A program made the position numbers and the translations under genes. Below are positions 1-7,684 of a stretch of DNA of 24,472 bases, in pieces. A model generated the notes under the pieces. That model did not search any database, was not told where the DNA came from, and worked only from the letters and a program-made list of their open reading frames with translations. Source of the DNA: JAJZQD01 sp021847735 (GTDB lineage Bacteria; Bacillota; Thermincolia; Thermincolales; UBA2595); NCBI GenBank assembly GCA_027324025.1, contig DAHVYW010000001.1:1-24472 (forward strand), written 5' to 3'. How positions within the stretch are numbered: position 1 is the stretch's first letter; the number at the start of each line of letters is the position of its first letter.

Positions 1-4
1 CTCC

Positions 5-53
5 CGAACATCTGTTTGCTTTTAATATACCACGAACAAATGTTCTGTGTCAA
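5..53 (-). promoter_or_regulatory. Leftward SOS promoter with two LexA boxes
   Basis: Reading leftward, TTGACA (48-53) and TATATT (24-29) are separated by 18 bases, a good sigma-A promoter. One LexA box, CGAACAAATGTTCT, lies in the spacer (33-46). A second, CGAACATCTGTTTG, lies just past the -10 (5-18). Both fit the Firmicutes consensus CGAAC-N4-GTTYG closely. The gene it drives lies beyond the left edge, so it is not visible. A LexA-repressed gene divergent from lexA is common in Firmicutes (yneA-type cell-division inhibitors, for example), but that identity is a guess. Confidence 0.75.
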
Positions 54-90
54 TGGCTTTACCTATTAATTTCAATAAATACTATTTTTT

Positions 91-130
91 CGAACAAGTG
101 TTTGCATATTGCAAATCTGAATGTTATAAT
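91..130 (+). promoter_or_regulatory. lexA promoter with autoregulatory LexA box
   Basis: TTGCAT (102-107) and TATAAT (125-130) are 17 bases apart. The LexA box CGAACAAGTGTTTG (91-104) overlaps the -35, so LexA binding would exclude RNA polymerase: classic autorepression. The predicted transcript starts near 137. That places an in-frame ATG at 47 upstream of transcription and supports the later start at 161. Confidence 0.8.
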
Positions 131-160
131 ATTATTATAAATTGTCTGGGAGGTGCGGAT

Positions 161-775
161 ATGTACTCAGACCTTAGTAATCGGCAGGTTGCCATTCTTA
201 ATTTTATAAAAAAAGAACTGCAAAAAAAGGGATATCCTCCTTCGGTCAGAGAGATAGGTGAAGCGGTTGGTCTCAGTTCCAGTTCGACCGTCCACGGCCA
301 CCTTGCTCATCTGGAGGAAAAGGGCTATCTCAGGAGGGACCCAACCAAGCCAAGAGCCATTGAAGTACTTGAGGGAAACAGCAACTTTGTCCGGAAGGAA
401 ATAGTCAATGTCCCAATTATCGGTAAGGTTGCAGCCGGACAGCCTATCCTGGCTGTTGAGAACGTAGAAGACACCTTCCCTCTGCCTGTCGATTTTGTAA
501 ACAACGACAATGTTTTCATATTATCTGTGCGTGGTGACAGTATGATAAATGCCGGGATTCTGGACGGAGACTATGTTGTAGTAAGACAGCAGGCCCACGC
601 TAAAAACGGCGACATCGTGGTAGCACTCCTGGAAGACGAAGCTACCGTTAAGACGTTTTACAAAGAAAAGGATTATGTAAGACTTCAGCCGGAAAACCCT
701 TCTCTGGATCCCATTTACACCACTGATGTAAAAGTACTGGGTAAGGTAATCGGGGTTTTCAGGCGGCTGCACTAG
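161..775 (+). CDS. lexA: LexA, SOS-response transcriptional repressor
   Basis: This is the repressor of the DNA-damage (SOS) regulon; RecA filaments trigger its self-cleavage. The 204-residue product has an N-terminal winged helix-turn-helix (residues 1-65, with GYPPSVREIGEAVGLSS) and a C-terminal S24 peptidase domain. The cleavage site is Ala92-Gly93 in VAAGQP, the nucleophile is Ser127 in RGDSM, and the general base is Lys164 in ATVKTF. The length matches the family (about 205). The frame is open back to 47, but the ATG at 161 follows a GGGAGG Shine-Dalgarno site and lies just downstream of the promoter, and LexA homologues begin here. The gene is monocistronic: a hairpin terminator follows and the next gene is convergent. 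Confidence 0.97.
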   Translation: MYSDLSNRQVAILNFIKKELQKKGYPPSVREIGEAVGLSSSSTVHGHLAHLEEKGYLRRDPTKPRAIEVLEGNSNFVRKEIVNVPIIGKVAAGQPILAVENVEDTFPLPVDFVNNDNVFILSVRGDSMINAGILDGDYVVVRQQAHAKNGDIVVALLEDEATVKTFYKEKDYVRLQPENPSLDPIYTTDVKVLGKVIGVFRRLH

Positions 776-789
776 TCGATAACCAATCA

Positions 790-814
790 CGGGAAATTTC
801 TTCCCGCGTTTTTT
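790..814 (+). terminator. lexA intrinsic terminator
   Basis: CGGGAA and TTCCCG form a 6-bp stem around a five-base loop, followed by CG and a run of six T. It begins 15 bases after the lexA stop. Confidence 0.75.
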
Positions 815-844
815 CTCTTTTAACCTTCAGATTATATCAAAACA

Positions 845-930
845 ACCACAGAGTAAACTGAGAACACAGAGTGCGCAGAGAGGTTTTGGACCTGCCGGCT
901 AACTGTGTTCTCATTATTTTTCTGTGTTCT
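845..930. repeat. CACAGAG-type intergenic repeat with inverted arms
   Basis: The stretch holds CCACAGAG, GAGAACACAG (860-869), GCGCAGAG, then CTGTGTTCTC (903-912) and a further CTGTGTTCT (922-930). The arms 860-869 and 903-912 are perfect 10-bp inverted repeats. Similar purine-rich 'accacagag...aacacagag' tracts occur as interspersed intergenic repeats in many bacterial genomes. I recognise the pattern but cannot name a family or count copies from one window. Confidence 0.45.
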
Positions 931-1000
931 TTCATTTTATGTTTTATAAAAAGCGTGCTCTACTCCTAACTCCTCCACAAAGAAAGCGGTGTGCACCGCA

Positions 1001-1035
1001 AATTAAAAGAGCACCTTCAAGGTGCTCTTTTAATT
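1001..1035. terminator. Perfect 15-bp hairpin terminator, bidirectional
   Basis: Two perfect 15-base arms (1001-1015 and 1021-1035) flank the loop TTCAA. The arm ends are AATTAAAA and TTTTAATT, giving a U-tract in either direction. It overlaps the stop codon of the leftward iron-sulfur protein gene and can also stop readthrough from lexA. Confidence 0.85.
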
Positions 1036-1488
1036 AACCCACTTACATTGGCTTAATACATCTTCTTCGGGACTGGCGAACCTGTACTCATCTTTATTTT
1101 GGAAAGTGATTTTGATGAAATTCAGCATATGCTCAATTATCGCAATAAGTTCCTGGCCTGCAAAGGGTGAAACGCTGGCGACATGGAATTGCTCCCTGTG
1201 CAGCCCGAATACCGGCAGGATGTCCTTAACTATCTCGCGCCTTTTTAAAACTTTTTTATTCTCAGGGCAGCAGCATGTTTCTTTCGGGCAAGCAACTATT
1301 ACCCCATCAACCGAATTTTTCAATAACTTAATAAACGCAAACGGATCTATCTGTGAGGGACATGTAATAGGAAACACCCGGACCTGCTGCGAGAAATGAA
1401 GTCGAATTTCCGGCAACAGTTTGGCAGTCATTCCTTGGCATATGCTACACATCAGCAATAGAACCTGCGGACTACTTGCGGACATCAT
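1030..1488 (-). CDS. Orphan MvhD/FlpD-like hydrogenase iron-sulfur subunit protein
   Basis: The 152-residue product resembles the MvhD/FlpD family ('hydrogenase iron-sulfur subunit'), small [2Fe-2S] proteins that pass electrons between a hydrogenase or formate dehydrogenase and heterodisulfide-reductase-type complexes. The five family cysteines appear to be present: Cys14 and Cys17 in MCSIC, Cys43 in ITCPSQIDP, Cys67 in VIVACP, and Cys72. The usual GDCHYxxGN stretch has become ETCCCPENK, so this is a divergent member. No hydrogenase, Hdr or formate dehydrogenase gene lies beside it, and the electron partner is unknown. Two adjacent ATGs (1488 and 1485) follow AAGGAG, and either could be the start. 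A TATAAT-like element at 1528-1533 could be its -10, but I see no good -35. Confidence 0.65.
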   Translation of the reverse strand: MMSASSPQVLLLMCSICQGMTAKLLPEIRLHFSQQVRVFPITCPSQIDPFAFIKLLKNSVDGVIVACPKETCCCPENKKVLKRREIVKDILPVFGLHREQFHVASVSPFAGQELIAIIEHMLNFIKITFQNKDEYRFASPEEDVLSQCKWVN

Positions 1489-1634
1489 CCTTCACTCCTT
1501 TACATTAACTAATAATTATCTAAAATCATTATACGTTAGGATATTACTGTTAATCATTTATTTTCCCGTCAATCAACCTTTTTCAGGGTTTAGCGGTTTT
1601 TGTAGAATGTTATCGGAAAACTCGAAAGACATAA

Positions 1635-2117
1635 TTAAACTACACCAGTAAGGAACACAACTATCATGGAAACAGCAATAATCAACTTAAAAACAGCCCC
1701 GCCCGCCATACCGATGACGGTGCCCAATCCCACTTTCAAAGCCTCCCCGGGGTTTCTGCCACTAACTATTTCACCTATCACCGCACCAGTGAAGGGGCCT
1801 ATTAGCAGCCCGGGAATGCTGAAGATAATAACTCCGGCTATTCCTCCAATAAAAGAACCCCAAGTCCCGTATCTTGAGGCCCCATACTTTTTAGCTCCAA
1901 TGACTCCGGCAAAATAATCAACACCCAGTGATATCACCGTCAGTACAAATAAAACTACCAGAATAAACGGCGTTACCCTCTGAAAATGCTCATAAAATCC
2001 AAACCCCAAGGCAGCCAGAAATATTAACGGTGTTCCTGGCATTATCGGCAACAGGGTACCTATAGCGCCTACCGCCATTATCAGAAGAACCAGCCAAAAA
2101 ACAATGATTGACGACAT
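1635..2117 (-). CDS. DUF456 family small membrane protein
   Basis: This is a 160-residue, almost entirely hydrophobic protein. It shows the DUF456 pattern: an N-terminal membrane segment, the loop GTLLPIMPGTPLIF, two glycine-rich transmembrane stretches (IGGIAGVIIFSIPGLLIGPFTGAVIGE), and a final helix. Its function is unknown; members are inner-membrane proteins of about 160 residues. The ATG at 2117 is preferred because AGGTGA lies five bases upstream. A GTG at 2126, overlapping the stop of the response regulator gene as GTGA, is the alternative. The tight junction suggests co-translation with that regulator. Confidence 0.75.
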   Translation of the reverse strand: MSSIIVFWLVLLIMAVGAIGTLLPIMPGTPLIFLAALGFGFYEHFQRVTPFILVVLFVLTVISLGVDYFAGVIGAKKYGASRYGTWGSFIGGIAGVIIFSIPGLLIGPFTGAVIGEIVSGRNPGEALKVGLGTVIGMAGGAVFKLIIAVSMIVVFLTGVV

Positions 2118-2122
2118 TGGGT

Positions 2123-3067
2123 TCACCTGACCCTTCGGTCTTTAACATATACACTACCCGCTCTAGACTTGGCGAATTTTTTCATCTCGGCAGCAATTTC
2201 GGCAACTTGCCAGTGGTTCTCTACGTATCTGCTTTCATTGGAGACCACCGCAATGGACAGGCTCATAAAGGGATACTTTATCTCTTGATTGGACCTATCC
2301 CTTGTAATTATATACCCCCGTCTCCGGTCGTCTGTGGAATAAAACAGGGAGATTGTGCTGTCAAACTGGTTTATTATAGCTTTGCAGATGTCATCAAGTT
2401 TATTGGGGGTAGTAATAGCTATATAATCATCTCCACCTATATGACCTATAAAATCGCCATGCCCCCCGAGAGTCTTCACGTTTTTTTCAATAATATGTGC
2501 GACAAATTTAATAACTTCGTCACCTTTCAAAAATCCGTAAACATCATTGTAAGCCTTAAAATTGTCAAGATCAATATATAGAACAGCAAATTTCTTCTTA
2601 CCTTCACTGACTCTGCGTTTTATTTCTTCTTCAATCAAGATGTTGCCCGGAAGTCCCGTCAGCGGATTAAAAGATTTCTCTTGTTTTGCCCGGCGCAAGT
2701 GGGTTTTGACCCTGGCGATTAATTCAAGATTGTCAAAAGGTTTAGTGATATAATCATCAGCACCGGCATCCAGCCCTGCAACCTTGTCCTCCACCTGACC
2801 CTTTGAGGTAAGCATGATAATAGGAAGGTGGCTGGTCCTAGTATCGTTTCTCAACAACCGGCAGATGTCGTAACCGTTCATTTTAGGCAAAACCACGTCG
2901 AGAAGTATTATATCGGGGGGAGTATGGTAAATCTGCTCCATAGCTTTGTTAAAATCATAAGCACCGCTGACCAAATATCCCTCTTTCTGAAGACAGTCCG
3001 ATATTACCCTCACCATAAATTTGTCGTCATCCACAACAAGCACTTTGTTATTTCCTGCGTTCTGCAC
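2123..3067 (-). CDS. Response regulator: receiver plus degenerate GGDEF domain
   Basis: The 314-residue product has a CheY-like receiver (about 8-125). It has the acidic pocket Asp13-Asp15, phosphoacceptor Asp57 in IILLDVV, Thr87 and Lys109 in TKPFD. A GGDEF domain follows (about 135-310), with LYIDLDNFKAYND and FLKGDEVI intact. The signature is GGDDY (211-215) instead of GGDEF or GGEEF, so the catalytic glutamate is an aspartate. It may be a weak diguanylate cyclase or a non-catalytic signalling domain. The family normally makes cyclic-di-GMP from two GTP. No histidine kinase lies nearby. The start is GTG behind AAGGGGGG. It lies 53 bases after ynbB. Confidence 0.88.
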   Translation of the reverse strand: MQNAGNNKVLVVDDDKFMVRVISDCLQKEGYLVSGAYDFNKAMEQIYHTPPDIILLDVVLPKMNGYDICRLLRNDTRTSHLPIIMLTSKGQVEDKVAGLDAGADDYITKPFDNLELIARVKTHLRRAKQEKSFNPLTGLPGNILIEEEIKRRVSEGKKKFAVLYIDLDNFKAYNDVYGFLKGDEVIKFVAHIIEKNVKTLGGHGDFIGHIGGDDYIAITTPNKLDDICKAIINQFDSTISLFYSTDDRRRGYIITRDRSNQEIKYPFMSLSIAVVSNESRYVENHWQVAEIAAEMKKFAKSRAGSVYVKDRRVR

Positions 3068-3120
3068 TACCCACCCCCCTTTATCGAGACGTTACTAGTC
3101 ATATATTCGACTTGTTTATA

Positions 3121-4389
3121 CTAAATCCTGCCAAATATTTGTTTTTCTTTATTGACAGAAATACACTCTTTTGCTGCAGACATTACCCCTAACTTGATAT
3201 ATTCCTTTGACAAACCTCCCTGCATATAGATAGCGAATGGTTCCCTTAAGGGTCCGTCAGCGCTAAGCTCAATAGTGCTGCCAGCTACAAAGGTACCGCC
3301 GGCCATCACCACCTGGTCATCATATCCTGGCATCGGTGCGGGTTCTGGGGTAATGTGACCATCCAGGGGCGAACCCTTCTGTAAACCCCGGCAGAATGCA
3401 ACCATTTCCTCTGCACTGCCAAACCGTATCCCCTGGATAATATCCGACCTTTTGTCACTAAAGCCCGGTGATACCTGATAACCGAGCTTTTCAAACAAGG
3501 CCGCGGCAAAAACGGCTCCTTTAAGCGCTTCACTTACAACATGGGGTGCCAAAAAGATACCCTGTAAAAACCACCTGTTAAACTCCAGGGTGGCTCCAAC
3601 TCTACCCCCTATACCAGGTGCTGTTAATCTGTTGGCAGCCATATCAACCAGGGAGGCGTGCCCCACTACATACCCCCCTGTTGGGGCTATGCCTCCTCCC
3701 ATATTCTTGATTAGCGAGCCTGCCGACAAGTCAGCGCCTGCTTCAATGGGTTCCCGTTCTTCCACAAACTCCCCGTAGCAGTTATCCACAAAAACAACTG
3801 CACCTTCTTTAATACTCTTAATAATTTGGCAGACCTCTTCGATCTTGGCAATATCAATCGCAGAACGCCAGTCGTACCCTCTGGAGCGTTGGATCATCAC
3901 CATCCTCGTTTTTTCTCCGATGCATTGTTTTATACCTTCAATATCAAAGCTTCCATCTGCCAGGAGGTTCACTTGTTTAAAAGACACACCAAGTTCCCTT
4001 AAACTGCCGTGGGCAGAGCCCCGAATGCCGATGACCTCCTCAAGGGTGTCATAAGGCCGTCCAGTAATAGAAAGCAATCCGTCACCCGGTCTTAACACCC
4101 CGAAAAGGCAAAGGGCAATAGCATGGGTCCCGGACGCAATCTGGCCTCTTACCAGGGCTGCCTCGGTTCGGAACACCGAGGCAAATACCTTTTCAACTGC
4201 TTCTCTCCCGGCATCTCCATATCCATAACCCGTAGATCCTTTTAAATGATATTCGCTAACCCGGGCCTCGTGAAAAGAATCCAACACCTTTTGATGGTTT
4301 AACAACGAAATCTGCTCTATGTGTTGATAAACCGGCGCAATAGACCGTTCAACTTCTTCAGTTATCTGTCCCAAAACATTATCAGACAT
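3121..4389 (-). CDS. ynbB: PLP-dependent YnbB / methionine gamma-lyase family protein
   Basis: The 422-residue protein is of the fold-type I PLP enzyme family often annotated 'methionine gamma-lyase family' or 'aluminum resistance protein' (Bacillus YnbB). Visible marks are GYGYGDAGREAVEKVFA near 54-70, the phosphate-binding loop region QIASGTHAIA (83-92), VFVDNCYGEF (199-208) with the cofactor-ring aspartate Asp202, and Lys228 in SLIKNMGGG, the expected Schiff-base lysine. The true substrate is not established for this family. The ATG sits 8 bases after GGAGG and overlaps the end of hflX by 8 bases. The spoVK-hflX-ynbB order matches Bacillus spoVK-ynbA-ynbB, so this is an old conserved unit. 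Confidence 0.88.
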   Translation of the reverse strand: MSDNVLGQITEEVERSIAPVYQHIEQISLLNHQKVLDSFHEARVSEYHLKGSTGYGYGDAGREAVEKVFASVFRTEAALVRGQIASGTHAIALCLFGVLRPGDGLLSITGRPYDTLEEVIGIRGSAHGSLRELGVSFKQVNLLADGSFDIEGIKQCIGEKTRMVMIQRSRGYDWRSAIDIAKIEEVCQIIKSIKEGAVVFVDNCYGEFVEEREPIEAGADLSAGSLIKNMGGGIAPTGGYVVGHASLVDMAANRLTAPGIGGRVGATLEFNRWFLQGIFLAPHVVSEALKGAVFAAALFEKLGYQVSPGFSDKRSDIIQGIRFGSAEEMVAFCRGLQKGSPLDGHITPEPAPMPGYDDQVVMAGGTFVAGSTIELSADGPLREPFAIYMQGGLSKEYIKLGVMSAAKECISVNKEKQIFGRI

Positions 4390-6226
4390 TACCCCGACCT
4401 CCGGTTTTCCCTTCTTTTATTTTATATTCTTTCACCTTTGCCATCTCCTTGACATCTAGTTCTGCAGTGACAAGAATGTATTCGGGCAGGTATTCCTGGT
4501 CAATGACCCGGCCTTTTTCGTGAAACATGGCCACGAGAGATGTATCAGCATACGGAATGGCAAAAACCCCCCGCTTTCTTTGGCCCGGTGCAACTAATAC
4601 CAATAGATTTAATAAACTGTCTATTCCCTGACCCGTCTGGGCTGAGATAAAAACACTTTTGGGAGTCTTTCTTGCCAAATTTTTCAGTTGTGATTGATCC
4701 GGCAGCTTGTCAATCTTATTAAACACGGTGACAACCGGTTTGCTGGCTGCACCCAACTTGGCTAAAAGCGCGATGACTGATTCCATCTGCTTTTCTACTG
4801 CCTTGTGGCTGGCATCCACTACATGAAGAAGAACATCGGCCTCTGTAACCTGTTCTAAGGTAGCCCGAAAAGCGGCAATCAGGTGATGGGGGATTTTGTT
4901 TATAAAACCCACAGTATCGGAAATTAAAACTACTTTGTTATCTGGCAGCCGTAATTTTCGCGTGGTAGGGTCAAGGGTGGCAAAAAGCTTGTCCTCAGCC
5001 AACACATCGGAATTGGTCAGTTTATTCAACAGTGTCGATTTGCCCGAGTTGGTATACCCGCATAAAGACACCACCGGCACCGGTACATTTCTTCTACCGA
5101 TTCTGTGCAGTTCTCTGTTCTTTTTAACGGATTCCAGTTCTTTATTCAGGTCAGAAATCCTTTTTCTTATCCTTCTCCTGTCAACCTCTAGTTTGGTTTC
5201 CCCGGGGCCCCTTGTCCCGATACCACCGCCAAGCCTGGAAAGGATTGTTCCTTTACCCGTCAACCTTGGCATTAGGTAATTCAACTGGGCCAGTTCGACC
5301 TGCAGCTTACCTTCCATTGTCCTAGCCCGCCGGGCAAAAATATCAAGGATGAGAGCTGTCCGGTCTATAATCTTTAACCCTATTGTCTCTTCCAGGTTTC
5401 TCAACTGGGCCGGGCTTAATTCATCATCAAACATAATGACATCGGCTCCCAAAACCTGGGCCTGAAGTCTTACCTCGCCTGCTTTTCCCCTCCCAATGTA
5501 TGTTGAAACATCGGGTTTGGCCCGGACCTGCACGATTTTTTGCAAAACCCGGACCCCGGCTGTAGAGGCCAGTTGGGATAATTCCTCCAGGGAGTCAGAA
5601 ACTGTTTCTTCCGGGTCACCCGGCCTTTGCACCGCACACAGGATGGCACTTTCTCCGGGCTCATGCCTGGGAGCGGTTAACTTGGTTTTAAACTTTTTAT
5701 CTAATATAACGATTATCTCCATTAAGTCACTGCGTATAATTTCTTCTGTAGATAATGGGCCATATATTAAAAACTTTTCCTGGGTATCTTTGGTAACAGC
5801 GGAAGGGTCTGTATATAACCCCACGTATATCTCCGGGACTCGGTCCGAGTAAACGCCAACCGCGGCCATAGCATCCAGTTGAAGGCTTTCCATCGCCGTT
5901 AAGTCTACATCACTCAGCATAGCTGAACCTTCAGGATGGGTATGGATACACCGTATACCGCTAAGCCGTTGGTGACCACGCCTACCTTTCACTTCCCCGA
6001 GACTGACAGTTGCATTATCACCCACAGATACATCAACAAGCTTACCACTCCTGTTGATATATACGGCTATTTCCCGTTTTGTTTCCAGGGAAATAGCCGC
6101 AATTTCCAACAAGACCTCATAGGAAATAAACTCGGCTTTATCCACTTCCATTTCATACAAGCATTCGAGTCGTTTTATTTGTGAATTTCTCAAACCGGCA
6201 AGGTTTCCGTTTACTTTGTCGGACAT
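4382..6226 (-). CDS. hflX: HflX ribosome-splitting GTPase with JAMM-like N-terminal extension
   Basis: HflX GTPases bind the 50S subunit and split stalled or hibernating 70S ribosomes. The 614-residue product is longer than the usual 420-430. The HflX core begins near 195. It has the N-terminal HflX domain (GRGKAGEV, 246-252), a glycine-rich linker (LGGGIGTRGPGETKLE, 332-347), a basic coiled coil (348-380), and a GTPase domain. GTPase motifs are P-loop GYTNSGKST (390-398), DTVGF (437-441) and NKID. Residues 1-190 are an extension with HTHPEGSAMLSDVD (95-108), which has the exact spacing of the JAMM/MPN+ metal-protease motif (HxHP...SxxD); Glu52 is a possible upstream acid. I recall similar extensions in other clostridial HflX proteins. 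The ribosome-binding site is weak. It overlaps ynbB by 8 bases. Confidence 0.95.
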   Translation of the reverse strand: MSDKVNGNLAGLRNSQIKRLECLYEMEVDKAEFISYEVLLEIAAISLETKREIAVYINRSGKLVDVSVGDNATVSLGEVKGRRGHQRLSGIRCIHTHPEGSAMLSDVDLTAMESLQLDAMAAVGVYSDRVPEIYVGLYTDPSAVTKDTQEKFLIYGPLSTEEIIRSDLMEIIVILDKKFKTKLTAPRHEPGESAILCAVQRPGDPEETVSDSLEELSQLASTAGVRVLQKIVQVRAKPDVSTYIGRGKAGEVRLQAQVLGADVIMFDDELSPAQLRNLEETIGLKIIDRTALILDIFARRARTMEGKLQVELAQLNYLMPRLTGKGTILSRLGGGIGTRGPGETKLEVDRRRIRKRISDLNKELESVKKNRELHRIGRRNVPVPVVSLCGYTNSGKSTLLNKLTNSDVLAEDKLFATLDPTTRKLRLPDNKVVLISDTVGFINKIPHHLIAAFRATLEQVTEADVLLHVVDASHKAVEKQMESVIALLAKLGAASKPVVTVFNKIDKLPDQSQLKNLARKTPKSVFISAQTGQGIDSLLNLLVLVAPGQRKRGVFAIPYADTSLVAMFHEKGRVIDQEYLPEYILVTAELDVKEMAKVKEYKIKEGKTGGRGNV

Positions 6227-6311
6227 TTTTTGTCTCTCTGGCCCCCGTCTTTAGTCTTGACATAATTCACTCTTTATTCTCGAGTATCTTACAATTATCC
6301 TTCTTCCTGAT

Positions 6312-7316
6312 TTAATTAACCTGTCGCGAGGCGTCTTTAAGGCAAAGTTCACCAGCCACCTCGATGTCTTCCTCCATAATCAGGATTAAATCTTCTCTCG
6401 TCAGGTCTCCTTTTTTTACAAGTCTCACTGCCTGCCGCCGCATTGCTTTTTCAATAATATTTCTGACCAACCTGGCGTTTCCGGAATGTTCGTACCCCTT
6501 ACCCGTCCTTAATTCGAGTATTCTTTTGAGTGCTTCCCTGGCTAACGGGGTCAATTCATACTGCCGTTTGTTCAACATTAAATCAGCAATTTGCAGCAGT
6601 TCCCGAATACTGAAATCGGGAAAAACTACGTAAATCGGAAACCTGGACTTCAACCCCGGGTTAGTATTTATAAACTCGTCCATTTCCTTTTTATATCCGG
6701 CCAGGATAAGTATCAGGTTATCTTTTTGGTCCTCCATCGCCTTGACAATGGTGTCGATTGCCTCCTTGCCAAAGTCTTTTTCCCCACCCCGGGCGAGGGA
6801 ATATGCTTCATCTATAAATAATATGCCCCCATAGGATCTTTTTAGCTGTTCCCTAGTCTTCTGGGCTGTATGCCCGATATATTCTCCTACTAGGTCGGCC
6901 CGTTCGATTTCAACCAGGTGGCCCTTTGACAAGACGTTGATCTGCCTGAAAAGGCTGCCCAGAATTCTGGCCACCGTTGTTTTCCCGGTCCCGGGGTTGC
7001 CTTTAAAAATCATATGTAAGACCAGGGGTTCTGAGACAAGGTTCTCCTGTTGTCTCCTCTTTTGTATTTCGACAAAAGCCTTAATTTCATAAACCAGTTT
7101 TTTTACCGAATGCAGACCTACTAATTCATCAAGTTCCGCCATGATCTCCGGAATTTTTTCGTTGTCACCCGCCTCTTTACAAGTTATTTTCTCTTTCTTT
7201 TTATCCGTACCACCCAGAAACGCTAATGCTCTACCGGAAGGGTTATCGCCTTTCCCGTCGATAAACGTTCTACTCTTATCACCTTTGGCCCTAGGGCGGA
7301 CGATTTTTATTTCCAA
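6312..7316 (-). CDS. spoVK: SpoVK, stage V sporulation AAA+ ATPase
   Basis: The 334-residue AAA+ protein is of the CbxX/CfxQ-SpoVK type. SpoVK acts in the mother cell during late spore maturation; its client is unknown. After a poorly conserved basic N-terminus (1-55), the AAA+ core starts at LDELVGLHSVK. Walker A is GNPGTGKT (106-113) and Walker B is ILFIDEAY (165-172). The region NPGLKSRFP carries the arginine-finger/sensor position, and a C-terminal helical lid follows. The start is TTG, 7 bases after AGGGGGA; the two ATGs just upstream are in another frame that stops after about ten codons. The N-terminus is about the usual length. It heads the leftward spoVK-hflX-ynbB group. Confidence 0.92.
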   Translation of the reverse strand: MEIKIVRPRAKGDKSRTFIDGKGDNPSGRALAFLGGTDKKKEKITCKEAGDNEKIPEIMAELDELVGLHSVKKLVYEIKAFVEIQKRRQQENLVSEPLVLHMIFKGNPGTGKTTVARILGSLFRQINVLSKGHLVEIERADLVGEYIGHTAQKTREQLKRSYGGILFIDEAYSLARGGEKDFGKEAIDTIVKAMEDQKDNLILILAGYKKEMDEFINTNPGLKSRFPIYVVFPDFSIRELLQIADLMLNKRQYELTPLAREALKRILELRTGKGYEHSGNARLVRNIIEKAMRRQAVRLVKKGDLTREDLILIMEEDIEVAGELCLKDASRQVN

Positions 7317-7354
7317 CCATCATTCCCCCTCATTGGCACAGTTTTTTACTCTAT

Positions 7355-7363
7355 TATTATACG
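7355..7363 (-). promoter_or_regulatory. Possible sporulation-sigma -10 for spoVK
   Basis: Reading leftward, CGTATAATA sits about 40 bases before the spoVK start. It resembles a sigma-K/sigma-E -10 (CATANNNTA) with one mismatch. It also contains TATAAT, but no sigma-A -35 is found at the right distance. A mother-cell sigma factor would suit spoVK. This is a weak call. Confidence 0.3.
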
Positions 7364-7421
7364 CCCGGAATTTTTTTGTGTGATACTATTTTAAAAAAAT
7401 AATGCTATATTTTGGGTAAAT

Positions 7422-7450
7422 TTGCAGGAATATTGGTAGACATGTAGAAT
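7422..7450 (+). promoter_or_regulatory. Promoter of the riboswitch-HU transcript
   Basis: TTGCAG (7422-7427) and TAGAAT (7445-7450) are separated by exactly 17 bases. Transcription would begin near 7457, about 20 bases before the riboswitch aptamer. Confidence 0.65.
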
Positions 7451-7477
7451 AATTAATTCATAAAAAATGACAAACCT

Positions 7478-7555
7478 TTTGAAAAAGGCAAACCTCTCGT
7501 AAGAGAGGGACGCAAAACTACAGGGTCCTCACTTGGACAGCCAGTTGCCGCTTCT
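7478..7555 (+). promoter_or_regulatory. Cyclic-di-GMP-I (GEMM-I) riboswitch aptamer
   Basis: The conserved parts of the class I c-di-GMP aptamer occur in order. They are GGCAAACC (7487-7494), a P2 hairpin CCTCTC-GTAA-GAGAGG with a GNRA loop, GGACGCAAAACTAC, a P3 hairpin around GGGTCC/GGAC, and the 3' strand CCAGTTGCCG closing P1 (GGCAA pairs with TTGCC at 7545-7549). The GNRA loop would dock in the P3 receptor, as in known GEMM-I RNAs. Binding of c-di-GMP would control the terminator just downstream. The next substantial gene on this strand is HU (7748). Confidence 0.88.
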
Positions 7556-7559
7556 TCAC

Positions 7560-7597
7560 AGACCTACCATGGCAAGTCCCGAGGTAGGTCTATTTTT
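7560..7597 (+). terminator. Riboswitch expression-platform terminator
   Basis: AGACCTACC (7560-7568) and GGTAGGTCT (7583-7591) form a 9-bp stem with a 14-base loop, followed by ATTTTT. It starts right after the aptamer. The 5' arm's GACC can pair with GGTC inside the aptamer's P3, and the loop's GGCAA can pair with the P1 strand TTGCC. This suggests mutually exclusive folds. If the aptamer fold frees the terminator arms, ligand would switch expression off. The direction is inference. Confidence 0.8.
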
Positions 7598-7617
7598 GAA
7601 CCGAAGTTCTGGATCAC

Positions 7618-7652
7618 AAAGGTGATTTTGCACAATACTGTGGGCCTTTTTT
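7618..7652 (+). terminator. Possible second hairpin in the HU leader
   Basis: AAAGG and CCTTT bracket an imperfect hairpin (inner CACA/TGTG) followed by a T-run at 7647-7652. It is weaker than the hairpin at 7560. It could be a second attenuator or chance. Confidence 0.3.
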
Positions 7653-7684
7653 AAAAAGCAAATACCAATCCGAAGGGAGGGTTA

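Noticed and set aside
47..160. N-terminal extension of lexA to an ATG at 47
   Set aside because: It begins upstream of the predicted transcription start and has no ribosome-binding site; LexA homologues start at 161.
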